From the NCBI RefSeq assembly GCF_004769555.1, contig NZ_RQFY01000001.1, forward strand, positions 496,001 through 560,000: DNA of 64,000 nucleotides. Reading direction: 5' to 3'. The DNA is from Leptospira koniambonensis (GTDB lineage: Bacteria > Spirochaetota > Leptospiria > Leptospirales > Leptospiraceae). The translations under genes and the position numbers were made by a program. This document shows positions 1-7,937 of the stretch, piece after piece (the first letter of the stretch is position 1; each line of letters starts with the position of its first letter). Under the pieces are notes generated by a model. The model was given only the letters and a program-made list of their open reading frames with translations, was not told where the DNA came from and searched no databases.

Positions 1-1320
1 TGAGTCCGCAGAAATATCTTGTACAACAACAAATTCTGCCAAACGTAGACCTGACTCCGCTGCCCTCACATCAGGAAGACTCACTGCAGGATTTGTGCAG
101 ATAATCCAAATAGCTTTCATTCTTCCAGAAGCAAGCTTTTCAAAAATTTCAGTCGCACTATAACCTGGAGTCTCCGAGATAGAATCTACACCCCAGAACT
201 TCGCGACTTCCTTTCTATGTTCCGGATTTTCTAGATCTCTATGTGCAGGAAGAAGATTACAAAGTCCACCGACTTCCCTGCCTCCCATCGCATTAGATTG
301 CCCAGTTAAGGAGAATGGACCTGAGCCGGGTTTTCCAATATGTCCAGTAAGAAGAGAAAGATTGATGAGAGCTAAATTTTTATTTACTCCAACAACACTT
401 TGATTCAAACCCATGGCCCATAGACTGATAAAACCATTTGCCTTAGAAATAAACTCTGCGGTTTTATAAATGAGTTCGGGAGAAATACCGCAAATCTCTG
501 CTGCTTTAGAAACAGAAATTTCAAAAACCTTTGTCTTTAATTCTTCGAAACCTTCTGTATGGTCCTGTATGAATTTAGGATCTATCCAGTCCTTCTCTAT
601 TAGAATTCTTGCAATTGCATGAAATAAATAAATATCAGTTCCAGGATCTATCTGCAAATGAATATCTGCATGTTCGCAGGATTCAGTCCTACGAGGATCG
701 ACCACGATCAACTTAATGTTCGGATTTTCTCTTTTTCTAGCTTCAATCCTTCTGAATACAATTGGATGGCACCAGGCAGGATTTGCTCCGGCTACTAAAA
801 AACAATCTGCAAGATCCAAGTCCTCGTAACCAACGGGAACTGCATCTTCTCCAAATGCCATCTTATATCCTGTGACCGCGGAACTCATACAGAGCCTGGA
901 GTTTGTATCTATATTATTTGTTCCTAAAAAACCTTTAGTTAACTTATTTATAATATAATATTCTTCTGTTAGAAGCTGTCCAGATACATAAAAACCAACA
1001 GAATCAGGGCCGAATTCCTTAATAAAACTTTTAAATTTTTCCGCAGCGAAATCGAGAGCCTTGTCCCAACTTGTCCTCTTTAAGGGAGCAAAACGATCCT
1101 CCCTCATCATAGGGAACAAAAGTCTGTCTGTCCTATCCATGACGGAATAATGCAAATTCATCCCCTTTGAACAAAGTATCCCTCTGTTTGTAGGATGATC
1201 CGGATCCCCGCTTACGGAGATTTCCAGTGGCCCAGATTTTTCTACCTTCAGGCCACAACCCACCCCGCAGTACGGACAGGTGGTCTGAAAGATTTCCGGG
1301 TTTTGCATATCCATACTCAT
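1..1320 (-). CDS. nasA: Assimilatory nitrate reductase catalytic subunit (partial, C-terminus outside window)
   Basis: Molybdopterin subunit that reduces nitrate to nitrite for nitrogen assimilation. The 440 N-terminal codons are visible; the rest lies beyond the window edge. Cys15, Cys18, Cys22 and Cys50 make the N-terminal [4Fe-4S] motif (CPYCGVGCG ... ILCSKG), and Cys144 in RLCMSSAV is where Nap/Nas-type enzymes bind molybdenum. The region around Cys144 reads like NasA/NarB. There is no twin-arginine signal, so a cytoplasmic assimilatory enzyme is more likely than periplasmic NapA. The ATG at 1320 is chosen because the Fe-S motif begins only 14 residues later; no Shine-Dalgarno precedes it, and ATGs at 1314 and 1308 are also possible. 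A formate dehydrogenase-like function is the main alternative. The gene is divergent from a sigma-54-controlled porin gene. Confidence 0.85.
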   Translation of the reverse strand, partial: MSMDMQNPEIFQTTCPYCGVGCGLKVEKSGPLEISVSGDPDHPTNRGILCSKGMNLHYSVMDRTDRLLFPMMREDRFAPLKRTSWDKALDFAAEKFKSFIKEFGPDSVGFYVSGQLLTEEYYIINKLTKGFLGTNNIDTNSRLCMSSAVTGYKMAFGEDAVPVGYEDLDLADCFLVAGANPAWCHPIVFRRIEARKRENPNIKLIVVDPRRTESCEHADIHLQIDPGTDIYLFHAIARILIEKDWIDPKFIQDHTEGFEELKTKVFEISVSKAAEICGISPELIYKTAEFISKANGFISLWAMGLNQSVVGVNKNLALINLSLLTGHIGKPGSGPFSLTGQSNAMGGREVGGLCNLLPAHRDLENPEHRKEVAKFWGVDSISETPGYSATEIFEKLASGRMKAIWIICTNPAVSLPDVRAAESGLRLAEFVVVQDISADS

Positions 1321-1335
1321 GCAATTATCACGCCA
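1321..1335 (-). promoter_or_regulatory. Sigma-54-like -24/-12 motif abutting nasA start
   Basis: On the minus strand the bases directly before the nasA ATG read TGGCGTGATAATTGC, which keeps the GG-N10-GC spacing of sigma-54 promoters and most of the TGGCAC/TTGC consensus. The placement is odd: transcription would start near 1309, just before the in-frame ATG at 1308, giving a leaderless message. It may be chance, or the true nasA start may be the ATG at 1308, which still keeps the whole Fe-S motif. Confidence 0.25.
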
Positions 1336-1644
1336 GACCATGGATTATTTGAAAAACGAGTCAAATAGTGGGTTTCCGAACCTGTTTTCGGGGAGAGATA
1401 TTCCTTTTAGCCTCAGATAGAAGGCAGTTTGTATAGAATCTTTGCAATGTAGTATCTTCGACAAAACTCTTACAACCAACTATCCCCGGATCTTTGGTCC
1501 GAGAAGCGTAGAATATACACTGGAATCAAGATTCAAAGCGATCAGAAACGAATTGCCTTTCTTTTTTAGATCTGGCATTTATCCTGCATATAAAGAAAAG
1601 GTATCCATTGGATATGACGGGTCCTCCAGGCTCGAACCCAAAAA
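1336..1644. other. Intergenic region, no supported gene
   Basis: This spacer lies between the divergent nasA and the 1645 gene. One plus-strand frame (1442-1648) and one minus-strand frame (1526-1741) are open, but neither has a ribosome binding site or a recognisable protein composition. No convincing hairpin or promoter was seen apart from the motif touching nasA. Confidence 0.4.
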
Positions 1645-2166
1645 ATGAAAGAGAAGAACGAGCATGAAATTTTGTTTTTTTTCTATTCCCAAGCGGACTT
1701 TTTAGAGGAAGTCTGGGCAGAATATAAAAGATCTCCTGCAAAACTTTCCTGCTTAAATCTTGTGAATTGGATTTTTGCAGCCTTTCCGATTTACGAAGAC
1801 ATTTCTAAACTTCTTCCTTCTGTGATCTCAAAAACAAAACAGGCTTCCGAAAATGGACACGATCCAGACTTTTCTTACGAATTAAAAAAAGTAGATATAA
1901 ATGTAAAAACTCCGAGCGAACTTGTTTCAGTTTACAAAAGAGTTTTTGAAAGCAAACAAACGGATAAGAAGAAGTCACTCCAAAACAGCAAATACTTCTG
2001 GAATCTTCAAAAAGAGATCCAAGAAGCAAGAAAAGGCCCTTTATTAGTTTCACTGGAAGAAACCGCCAAGAGCGTAATTCGCTTCAATAACGAACTTGAA
2101 TTGGAATTGATAGAACATTACGGATTCAATTTCCGTAAAAAACTAAACATAGACATCATCTCATAG
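1645..2166 (+). CDS. Hypothetical protein, 173 aa
   Basis: I do not recognise this family. The protein is charged and mostly helical in appearance, with no signal peptide, no clear membrane segment and no cysteine motif. An in-frame stop 30 bases upstream (1615) makes the ATG at 1645 the first possible start; the preceding bases are A-rich without a clear Shine-Dalgarno. It lies between nasA (divergent) and the porin gene (same strand), but the 292-base gap with its own sigma-54 promoter separates it from the latter. It is kept as a real gene because of its length and a coding-like codon pattern; a role in nitrate use is only suggested by position. Confidence 0.55.
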   Translation: MKEKNEHEILFFFYSQADFLEEVWAEYKRSPAKLSCLNLVNWIFAAFPIYEDISKLLPSVISKTKQASENGHDPDFSYELKKVDINVKTPSELVSVYKRVFESKQTDKKKSLQNSKYFWNLQKEIQEARKGPLLVSLEETAKSVIRFNNELELELIEHYGFNFRKKLNIDIIS

Positions 2167-2204
2167 TTAGCAACTTTTGTGCCAATTGAAAAATATTTCA
2201 AAAA

Positions 2205-2374
2205 ATAGCAATTCAACCTTCTGATTTACTTCTACCCAAGAGCTGTCGAAGATACTACAAAAGTAATTTCCCTAGAAAACGTACTTAAATCATACAATAC
2301 GTATATGTATAAAACGTACAAAAAATATCATACTCGATTCAAATCACAGCAAATCACTCCAATATAGCAATTCA
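2205..2374 (+). promoter_or_regulatory. Two pairs of short direct repeats upstream of the sigma-54 promoter
   Basis: ATAGCAATTCA occurs at 2205-2215 and again at 2364-2374, and AAAACGTAC occurs at 2276-2284 and 2311-2319. Both pairs lie within about 225 bases upstream of the expected start site near 2428, the zone where enhancer-binding activators of sigma-54 promoters usually sit. They do not match the classical NtrC site, so calling them activator sites is inference. Confidence 0.3.
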
Positions 2375-2400
2375 CTTAATAAATTCATATTTTTTATGCA

Positions 2401-2417
2401 TTGGCACAGTAATTGCT
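2401..2417 (+). promoter_or_regulatory. Sigma-54 (RpoN) promoter of the outer-membrane barrel gene
   Basis: TTGGCACAGTAATTGCT matches the sigma-54 consensus TGGCAC-N5-TTGCW exactly, with GG at 2403-2404 and GC at 2415-2416 separated by ten bases. Transcription should start near 2428, leaving a leader of about 30 bases before the ATG at 2459. Sigma-54 promoters need an ATP-dependent activator, which suggests nitrogen or another stress control of the downstream gene. It sits beside a nitrate reductase gene, which supports nitrogen control. Confidence 0.8.
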
Positions 2418-2458
2418 AAAAGCTGAATAAAGATACTTTTACTGTAGGTTGCTCCCGG

Positions 2459-4246
2459 ATGAATATTCTACCGAAACCAAAACTTAATTTTATACTTCTC
2501 TTAATAACTATCGTTATTAGCATTCCGATACATTCGGAAGAAGAACCGAATAAAAATACTAAGGAACCAATTCAGAACCCCCTACCCTCTCCTTCCGAAA
2601 CGAATAAGACCGAAGGTCCTGATCCAAAAATTAAGAAGCAAGAGCCTAAGTATAATTCCCCATGGAAAGGAAATATTCCTGTAGACCATCTCCGAACTCT
2701 TTTAGTCACTCCAGAACAAATGAAGGAGACTCAAAAGTCAGATCTGTTTTGGTTGGATAATTTAAAATTGGGAGTTTCTCTCCGCCCTAGATTTGAAGCG
2801 AGAGAGAACCCTGACTTCAATAAGAAAACAGACGATTATAGTTCTTTTGTAGGACAAAACACTCAACTCTGGTTTTTATTCGATCCTTCTCCTTATTATT
2901 CGATCAAAGTTACTATTCAAGATAGTAGACTTTGGGGAGGAAGTCAAACTCCTCAGAATGCTGGCAATTGGACTTACGGACTTAGCACAGGTGCTGGGAC
3001 TACTTTGACTCCGGCTACTTCTACCAATACGAATATTAGGAATAATACAGATATTAGAGAAGCTTATATAGTATTCAAAAAAATTGATAAACTTCCCGTT
3101 TCCGTTTTTGTAGGAAGGCAGGTATTCGCTTTTGGAGATCTGAAAATTGTGGGCCCTTTAAATTGGCTTCATACAGGATTTGCATTTGATGGTGTTAGAT
3201 TTGTTCATGATTCTCAGTGGTTCAAGACTCATGTATTTGGAACAATACTATCCGACCAATACGATGCTCCCTACGGATTAACAACTAGCAATGGAAGATC
3301 CAAAGGTTCCATAGACCAGGCTTATTTTTTCGGTGCTTATAATACGATCAAGTTTGGAGAAGAAGCTCATCTAGATCTGTATGTGTTTGAAGTTTCTAAA
3401 AAATGGATCCCTAACGCAAATCCTATAGACTTCGATGATCGACTAAAACAAAGGAACGATCTTTTAACTACAGGATTCAGATTCACCAATAGAACGAATA
3501 ATAATTTTTTACCAGCCGGAAAGATCTGGGATTGGAGTATTGAATCCGCATGGCAATCAGGAATGACTGGGGATAGAGTCAAAGCTGATTGGGATGTTTT
3601 AGACCAAAAGGCAGCTAACGGAAAAAATATTTATACAGAGAAGGTGCAGTATGATACAAGACTTCTCTCTTTGGATACGGGGATCAAGGTCAATGATTGG
3701 ATCCGTTTAGGTTTAGGTTACACATACGCATCAGGAGATCCAAATAGATCTGATTCTAAGGTAGGGACTTGGCAAAGTTTATTTCCTCAGATCGCAGGCT
3801 CTTTCCCAAATTGGAATACTATGAACGGCCAAGCTCTAATGGCTGGATTTGAAAATATAAAGTCTTATTCCATTCGTGCAAATCTCAAAACAGAATATGG
3901 TATGTTTATATTTGCCTTCTACGATACTCAAAAAGCAAATTTACAAGATGCTTGGTATAAAGTTTCTGGGGTTCCAAATACTGGAGCAAGCACTGAAAAT
4001 TATTCTAATGATAAGTTCTCTTATGACAATTCAAGATTAGGCAGAAGATTGTTCTATCAATATGATTTTACTTGGATCTATAATTATACTGAATCAGTTT
4101 CGATTTGGATGGGAGTTTCTCTTGTGAAAGCTAAAGAAGCGATCGGAAATGAAAGAACAAATCCATTTGCCTCTAACCCTGATAATAGGTACACATTCGA
4201 CGACACTTCTAAGTTCTTTTATCTCATGGTCTCCGCCTCCCTATAG
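2459..4246 (+). CDS. Alginate-export/OprD-like outer-membrane beta-barrel protein
   Basis: 595-residue putative outer-membrane channel. A signal peptide covers about residues 1-26 (hydrophobic FILLLITIVISIPIHS), followed by a Pro/Glu/Lys-rich linker to about 70 and then alternating barrel-type sequence to the C-terminus. The central segment (REAYIVFKK, then VFVGRQVFAFGDLKIVGPLN, then a predicted FDGVRFVHD strand) follows the alginate-export family. Family membership is recognised by pattern; the substrate is not known from sequence. A perfect sigma-54 promoter and the adjacent nitrate reductase make uptake of nitrate or another nitrogen source a reasonable inference. The gene ends at a strong intrinsic terminator and is probably monocistronic. 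Confidence 0.7.
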   Translation: MNILPKPKLNFILLLITIVISIPIHSEEEPNKNTKEPIQNPLPSPSETNKTEGPDPKIKKQEPKYNSPWKGNIPVDHLRTLLVTPEQMKETQKSDLFWLDNLKLGVSLRPRFEARENPDFNKKTDDYSSFVGQNTQLWFLFDPSPYYSIKVTIQDSRLWGGSQTPQNAGNWTYGLSTGAGTTLTPATSTNTNIRNNTDIREAYIVFKKIDKLPVSVFVGRQVFAFGDLKIVGPLNWLHTGFAFDGVRFVHDSQWFKTHVFGTILSDQYDAPYGLTTSNGRSKGSIDQAYFFGAYNTIKFGEEAHLDLYVFEVSKKWIPNANPIDFDDRLKQRNDLLTTGFRFTNRTNNNFLPAGKIWDWSIESAWQSGMTGDRVKADWDVLDQKAANGKNIYTEKVQYDTRLLSLDTGIKVNDWIRLGLGYTYASGDPNRSDSKVGTWQSLFPQIAGSFPNWNTMNGQALMAGFENIKSYSIRANLKTEYGMFIFAFYDTQKANLQDAWYKVSGVPNTGASTENYSNDKFSYDNSRLGRRLFYQYDFTWIYNYTESVSIWMGVSLVKAKEAIGNERTNPFASNPDNRYTFDDTSKFFYLMVSASL

Positions 4247-4260
4247 GCAATCCTATCCTT

Positions 4261-4298
4261 GGGAGGGGTCGAAGTTTCGACCTCTCCTTTCTTTTTTT
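4261..4298 (+). terminator. Intrinsic terminator after the barrel protein gene
   Basis: A 12-base arm at 4262-4273 (GGAGGGGTCGAA) pairs with 4276-4287 (TTCGACCTCTCC) with a single G-T wobble, followed by a T-rich run to 4298. This is the clearest simple rho-independent terminator in the window and closes the sigma-54 transcription unit. Confidence 0.85.
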
Positions 4299-4449
4299 AT
4301 GGAGACATCAAACTTCTTCTTATTTCCTAGAGTATGTTAGACTACGATTTGTTACTCAATGGAGTTTAAAATAGTTACATAATTTATTAACAATAGTTAA
4401 GGCGAAACCCTTTCCTCTCACTGTCTTAAATAGCATGGAAGAGAAGGTT

Positions 4450-5628
4450 ATGCAAAACTGCGATGAAATTCCTCCAAAAATAAACCAACCATCCGGTTAT
4501 TTAGAGAAGGATTTTTTACCTAAAGAAATGGGATGGGATGAATGGTATTGCCAAGCAGCACAATTTAAAAATATACTCTACCATTCTCCGAATGGGTTTG
4601 CCATTATTTCTTTGGAAGGAAGATTTATTAGCTCTAATCCTGCACTTTCTCAAATTTTAGGTTATTCTGAAAATGAATTGGTAGGGATGAGTTTTGATTA
4701 TATTACTCATCCAGATGATCTAGAAGAAGATCTTCACTTAAGGGATCAATTTTTAAAAGGTTTAATATCCATCTTTAAAAGAAAAAAAAGATACATTCAT
4801 AAGGACGGGCATCATCTCTGGGTTCAGGTAGATGCAACTTTAATACGAAACAGAAAGGGAGATCCAAATTATTTTGCCGTCCAATTCCAAGACATTACAA
4901 AGCACCACGAATTAGAAAAACAACTCATTCATTCTCAAAGGATGGAATCTATTGGTTCTCTTGCTGGAGGAGTGGCACATGATTTTAATAATATTCTAAC
5001 TGTAGTTTTAGGCTACACTGCCCTCTTAGAAAAAAATTCTCAACATCCAGAAAAGATCTTACAATATTCTGAAATTATCAAGAAGACTGCGGAAAGAGGA
5101 TCTTCTTTAATTAAACAACTTTTGACTTTGGCAAGAAAGGTAGAATCTGATCTGAAACCATCTGCTTTGAATGATTTACTCTCAGAGGCGGTCCATATAG
5201 CATCTTCTACCTTTCCTAAATCAATCAGAGTAATTTCGGATCTTCCTCAGGATCCAATCTGGGTCCAGGCGGATCACACTCAGATCCATCAGGTTTTTCT
5301 GAATTTATTTTTAAACGCAAAAGATGCGATGCCAAGCGGGGGTTTACTTTCCATAAGACTTCGAATGGAAGAAGGAGAATTTATTTCTCCTGAAAAGACC
5401 CAAAAGACTGCAGTGATAGAAATTTTGGACAGTGGGACCGGCATTGATAGAAAGACTATCCGTAAAATATTCGATCCATTCTTTACGACTAAAGAACCCG
5501 GCAAAGGAACCGGTCTCGGACTTTCTATCGTTTATGGTATTTTAGAAAATCATAAAGGGAAAATTAAAGTAGAAAGTGAGCTTGGATCTGGTACAAAATT
5601 TTCCATTTACTTTCCGGCCCTGGAATAA
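4450..5628 (+). CDS. PAS-domain sensor histidine kinase
   Basis: Soluble sensor kinase without membrane segments. A PAS domain spans about residues 35-155, followed by a HisKA domain with the phospho-accepting histidine in GGVAHDFNNIL (His177 with this start) and an HATPase domain with N box (NLFLNAKDAM), G1 (DSGTGID) and G2 (GKGTGLGLS) motifs. The H-box type is the NtrB-like one common in PAS kinases. I prefer the ATG at 4450 because a purine-rich GGAAGAGAAGG precedes it; the ATG at 4435 would add five residues. No response regulator gene is adjacent, so its partner is elsewhere. It converges with the Crp/Fnr gene. Confidence 0.9.
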   Translation: MQNCDEIPPKINQPSGYLEKDFLPKEMGWDEWYCQAAQFKNILYHSPNGFAIISLEGRFISSNPALSQILGYSENELVGMSFDYITHPDDLEEDLHLRDQFLKGLISIFKRKKRYIHKDGHHLWVQVDATLIRNRKGDPNYFAVQFQDITKHHELEKQLIHSQRMESIGSLAGGVAHDFNNILTVVLGYTALLEKNSQHPEKILQYSEIIKKTAERGSSLIKQLLTLARKVESDLKPSALNDLLSEAVHIASSTFPKSIRVISDLPQDPIWVQADHTQIHQVFLNLFLNAKDAMPSGGLLSIRLRMEEGEFISPEKTQKTAVIEILDSGTGIDRKTIRKIFDPFFTTKEPGKGTGLGLSIVYGILENHKGKIKVESELGSGTKFSIYFPALE

Positions 5629-5672
5629 AAGAAGATTCGGCTACTTCTACCCTTTAATAAATATATAAGTAT

Positions 5673-6260
5673 TTATTTTTGTTCCTTCCAAATCCTGTTT
5701 CGGATCCTACTTAAGGAGACAGGAGTGATCCCTAAAAAAGAAGCAATATAATGCTGGGGGATACGATTTACAAGATCTTGCTGTTCATTGATCAGGTTCA
5801 AATATCTTTGTTCAGGGCTATCCCTAATCCTGGATAAAAATAAATTCATATACGTATCAAATCTTTCAGCAACGTATTCCAATAAAAAATCTCTAAGCCC
5901 GTCATTCTCTCTATAAATAGTTTCTGCATCTTCTCCGCTTAGTATAAGTAATTCTGTAGGTTCAATACTTTCGACAGCAAGTTGGCTGCTCTCATAAGTC
6001 CCTCTGTAACTATGAATAGAAGTGATCGCTCTGTTCTCAGGGAAAAATGCGATAGTGATATCACGGCCTTTATCTTCAAATTTTAATCGCAGGCATCCTT
6101 TCTTAACAATGAATATGTTTTTAGTGTAAACCCCTCTTTTGATAAGTTCTGTTTTTGCTGGGACCTTCTTTTCTTTTAACATGGAAGTATAACGGTCCCA
6201 ATTTTTTTCTAAACTTGGGACTTTCTTCCTTAAATTTTCCAGTAAAGGTATCGGATACAT
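5673..6260 (-). CDS. Crp/Fnr-family transcriptional regulator
   Basis: 195-residue regulator with an N-terminal cyclic-nucleotide-binding-type beta-roll (about residues 20-130, GVYTKNIFIVKKGCLRLKF is typical) and a short C-terminal helix-turn-helix (YIASFLGITPVSLSRIRNRI). It lacks the cysteine set of Fnr, so it is not expected to bind an Fe-S cluster. The N-terminal domain also lacks the classical cAMP-binding RxS motif in a form I can identify, so the ligand is unknown. AAGG six bases ahead of the ATG supports the start. It is divergent from the SDR gene at 6447 and could control it. Confidence 0.85.
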   Translation of the reverse strand: MYPIPLLENLRKKVPSLEKNWDRYTSMLKEKKVPAKTELIKRGVYTKNIFIVKKGCLRLKFEDKGRDITIAFFPENRAITSIHSYRGTYESSQLAVESIEPTELLILSGEDAETIYRENDGLRDFLLEYVAERFDTYMNLFLSRIRDSPEQRYLNLINEQQDLVNRIPQHYIASFLGITPVSLSRIRNRIWKEQK

Positions 6261-6446
6261 CTTGAGCCTTGAATTCTTCCGTATTCGGTATCATGGGAAT
6301 GAAAAGGCAAGATTTGTTTTGGGACCAAACCAGGAATTTAAAATTTTGGAACAAGTTCTCTAATTCTTTATGTAAAAAGTTTCGAATTAGATTGAATAGT
6401 TTCCTAAAAAAGGAAATCTTGCCCGCATCGAAGAGAATTTTTAAAC

Positions 6447-7301
6447 ATGTCATTCAGCAGATACAAAGGCAAAAAAGTATTTATAACAGGTGGTTCCGCG
6501 GGCATAGGCAAAGGAATTGCGATCCAATTAGCAAAGGCAGGAGCAAGTGTAATCGTTTCTGCCAGAGGAAAATCTAACTTAGAAAAGACTGTCCAAGAGT
6601 TAAAGTCTGTAGGAGCTCCAACAGCTGTTTTTGGATTCGCAGTTTTGGATGTTTCTGATAAAAAAGCCCTCGAAAAAGAGGCCAAAAAGGCAATCGAGAC
6701 TTTAGGTGGATTAGACCTTTTAATCTGTAGCAGTGGTTTTGCTAAGGCCGGAGAAGCTTCCGACCTTGATGACGAAGTTTATAGAAATCTAATGGATGTA
6801 AACTTTTTCGGTCATGTAAACAGCGCACTCGCATTTAGTGATCATTTTTCCAAACAAAAAAGCGGAGAGATTGTATTCTTAGCCTCCACTCTTGCATTTT
6901 TTTCTATCTATGGATACGGAGCTTATTCTGCGAGTAAGTTTGCGATCGTAGGTTTTGCTCAAGGTTTCCGCCAAGAGATGATGCTTCATGGAGTTAAGGT
7001 AAAATTATTCCTTCCTCCTACAACTGACACTCCTGGTTTAGAAAAAGAAAATACTGATAAACCTGAATTGAGTAAAGAGATCGAAATGGGTTCCGCGTTA
7101 AATAGAGTTCATGCAATCGATTCAGTAGCAAAGGCAATCCTAAAATGGATCCCAAACAATAAGTTCATTGGATACACAGGTTGGGATTCTTGGCTTCAAT
7201 ATTTTCTATTTAGACATTTTCCTGAATTCAGTATCAGACTTACTGATTCTGAATTAAAAGCTGCCCAGTCCAGGCTGGATAAGAAAAAACAAAAAGTATA
7301 A
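6447..7301 (+). CDS. Short-chain dehydrogenase, 3-ketodihydrosphingosine-reductase-like
   Basis: NAD(P)-dependent short-chain dehydrogenase. The cofactor-binding TGGSAGIG is at residues 14-21, and the catalytic Ser/Tyr/Lys set appears as FLAST and YSASK around 145-162. The segment LFLPPTTDTPGLEKEN and the extended C-terminus (284 residues) resemble eukaryotic 3-ketosphinganine reductases rather than FabG. That would reduce a 3-keto long-chain base, but other lipid ketones are possible. It is divergent from a Crp/Fnr regulator. A terminator was not found; the next transcript starts about 110 bases downstream. Confidence 0.75.
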   Translation: MSFSRYKGKKVFITGGSAGIGKGIAIQLAKAGASVIVSARGKSNLEKTVQELKSVGAPTAVFGFAVLDVSDKKALEKEAKKAIETLGGLDLLICSSGFAKAGEASDLDDEVYRNLMDVNFFGHVNSALAFSDHFSKQKSGEIVFLASTLAFFSIYGYGAYSASKFAIVGFAQGFRQEMMLHGVKVKLFLPPTTDTPGLEKENTDKPELSKEIEMGSALNRVHAIDSVAKAILKWIPNNKFIGYTGWDSWLQYFLFRHFPEFSIRLTDSELKAAQSRLDKKKQKV

Positions 7302-7374
7302 CTGCAGTCTTTTAAGGAAACTCTATGAAACCTATTCGTAAAGATTGGAAGGTAGAAGCGGGGTCTAGAGAATT

Positions 7375-7403
7375 TTGCTCGATCGAAAATAAAATACTAT
7401 ACA
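7375..7403 (+). promoter_or_regulatory. Possible promoter of the B12 operon
   Basis: TTGCTC at 7375-7380 and TATACA at 7398-7403 are separated by 17 bases, a plausible sigma-70 -35/-10 pair that would start transcription near 7410, some 35 bases ahead of the riboswitch aptamer. Both hexamers are imperfect. Confidence 0.35.
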
Positions 7404-7445
7404 AAATCACTCACCTAAATAGATCCTGAAATCTCAGACTATTTT

Positions 7446-7600
7446 TGTAGGAACATAGATGTCCACATCTATGGGAAGACGGTGCAATTCCGTCACGGTA
7501 CCCGCCGCTGTAAGAGGGACAAAAGGCACAAGATGTCACTGGGTTGTAAAACCTGGGAAGACGTGCTGAGTAGGATGATCTCGAGTCAGAAAACGCCTTA
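7446..7600 (+). ncRNA. Cobalamin riboswitch controlling the B12/cobalt operon
   Basis: The aptamer core is easy to read: GGGAAGACGGTGCAATTCCG, then CCGCCGCTGTAA, then GTCACTGG ... CCTGGGAAGAC, ending with the B12-box-like GAGTCAGAAAACGCC near 7583-7597. This order is that of the classical cobalamin riboswitch with its P6 extension. It lies 155 bases ahead of cbtB and therefore probably senses cobalamin to repress cobalt import and the whole downstream pathway. Confidence 0.93.
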
Positions 7601-7613
7601 CAAAAATCCTGAA

Positions 7614-7653
7614 GCTACGTGATCCAGTCTCGGATGTAAGACAATCGCGTAAC
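7614..7653 (+). promoter_or_regulatory. Hairpin in the riboswitch expression platform
   Basis: TACGTGAT (7616-7623) can pair with ATCGCGTA (7644-7651) with one G-U pair. A run of six T follows only at 7665-7670, so it is a poor canonical terminator. It may be an anti-sequestering or terminator-like element between the aptamer and cbtB; the mechanism (transcriptional or translational) cannot be fixed by eye. Confidence 0.4.
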
Positions 7654-7754
7654 TAAACTCAAAATTTTTTGTTCATACGATGCTTTGGCGCGATCTTTCG
7701 TGTCTTACTATCGCTTATATCTTGTTAGGTGAAGATCTCTTAGGAGGGATTTTT

Positions 7755-7937
7755 ATGCGCTCGATTTCCGTTTCGAAGGATTTTTTGGGAGCCAGATTAT
7801 GGCTTAGTGGTTCCTTTCTAGTTTTGGTTGGGTTTCTTGCTTTCTCTACAATCTATGCAGTAGGCCTGGAACCTATGGTGTATTTGCACGATACATTTCA
7901 TGATATAAGACATTCTACCGGTTTTCCATGCCATTAA
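7755..7937 (+). CDS. cbtB: Cobalt transporter subunit CbtB
   Basis: 60-residue single-span membrane protein, the small subunit of the CbtAB cobalt importer. One transmembrane helix covers about residues 15-37, and the C-terminus carries the characteristic metal-binding end with His residues (HDTFHDIRHSTGFPCH). A strong AGGAGGG at 7742-7748 fixes the ATG at 7755; an in-frame ATG at 7680 would add 25 residues of non-conserved sequence. It overlaps cbtA by 10 bases and directly follows a cobalamin riboswitch, the usual context for this B12-repressed cobalt transporter. Confidence 0.9.
   Translation: MRSISVSKDFLGARLWLSGSFLVLVGFLAFSTIYAVGLEPMVYLHDTFHDIRHSTGFPCH

Noticed and set aside
1442..1648. 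68-residue plus-strand frame overlapping the 1645 gene start
   Set aside because: It has no ribosome binding site, no recognisable sequence and competes with an opposite-strand frame; the overlap with the 1645 ATG looks accidental.
5650..5682. AT-only hairpin between the convergent kinase and Crp/Fnr genes
   Set aside because: The ATAAATA/TATTTAT stem is too weak to call a terminator with confidence.
7325..7429. 34-residue frame with AAGGAA before its ATG, just after the SDR gene
   Set aside because: The ribosome-binding-like sequence is suggestive, but the frame overlaps the likely promoter of the B12 operon and has no recognisable content.
7680..7754. N-terminal extension of cbtB from an earlier in-frame ATG
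   Set aside because: The strong AGGAGGG at 7742-7748 and the usual size of CbtB support the ATG at 7755.
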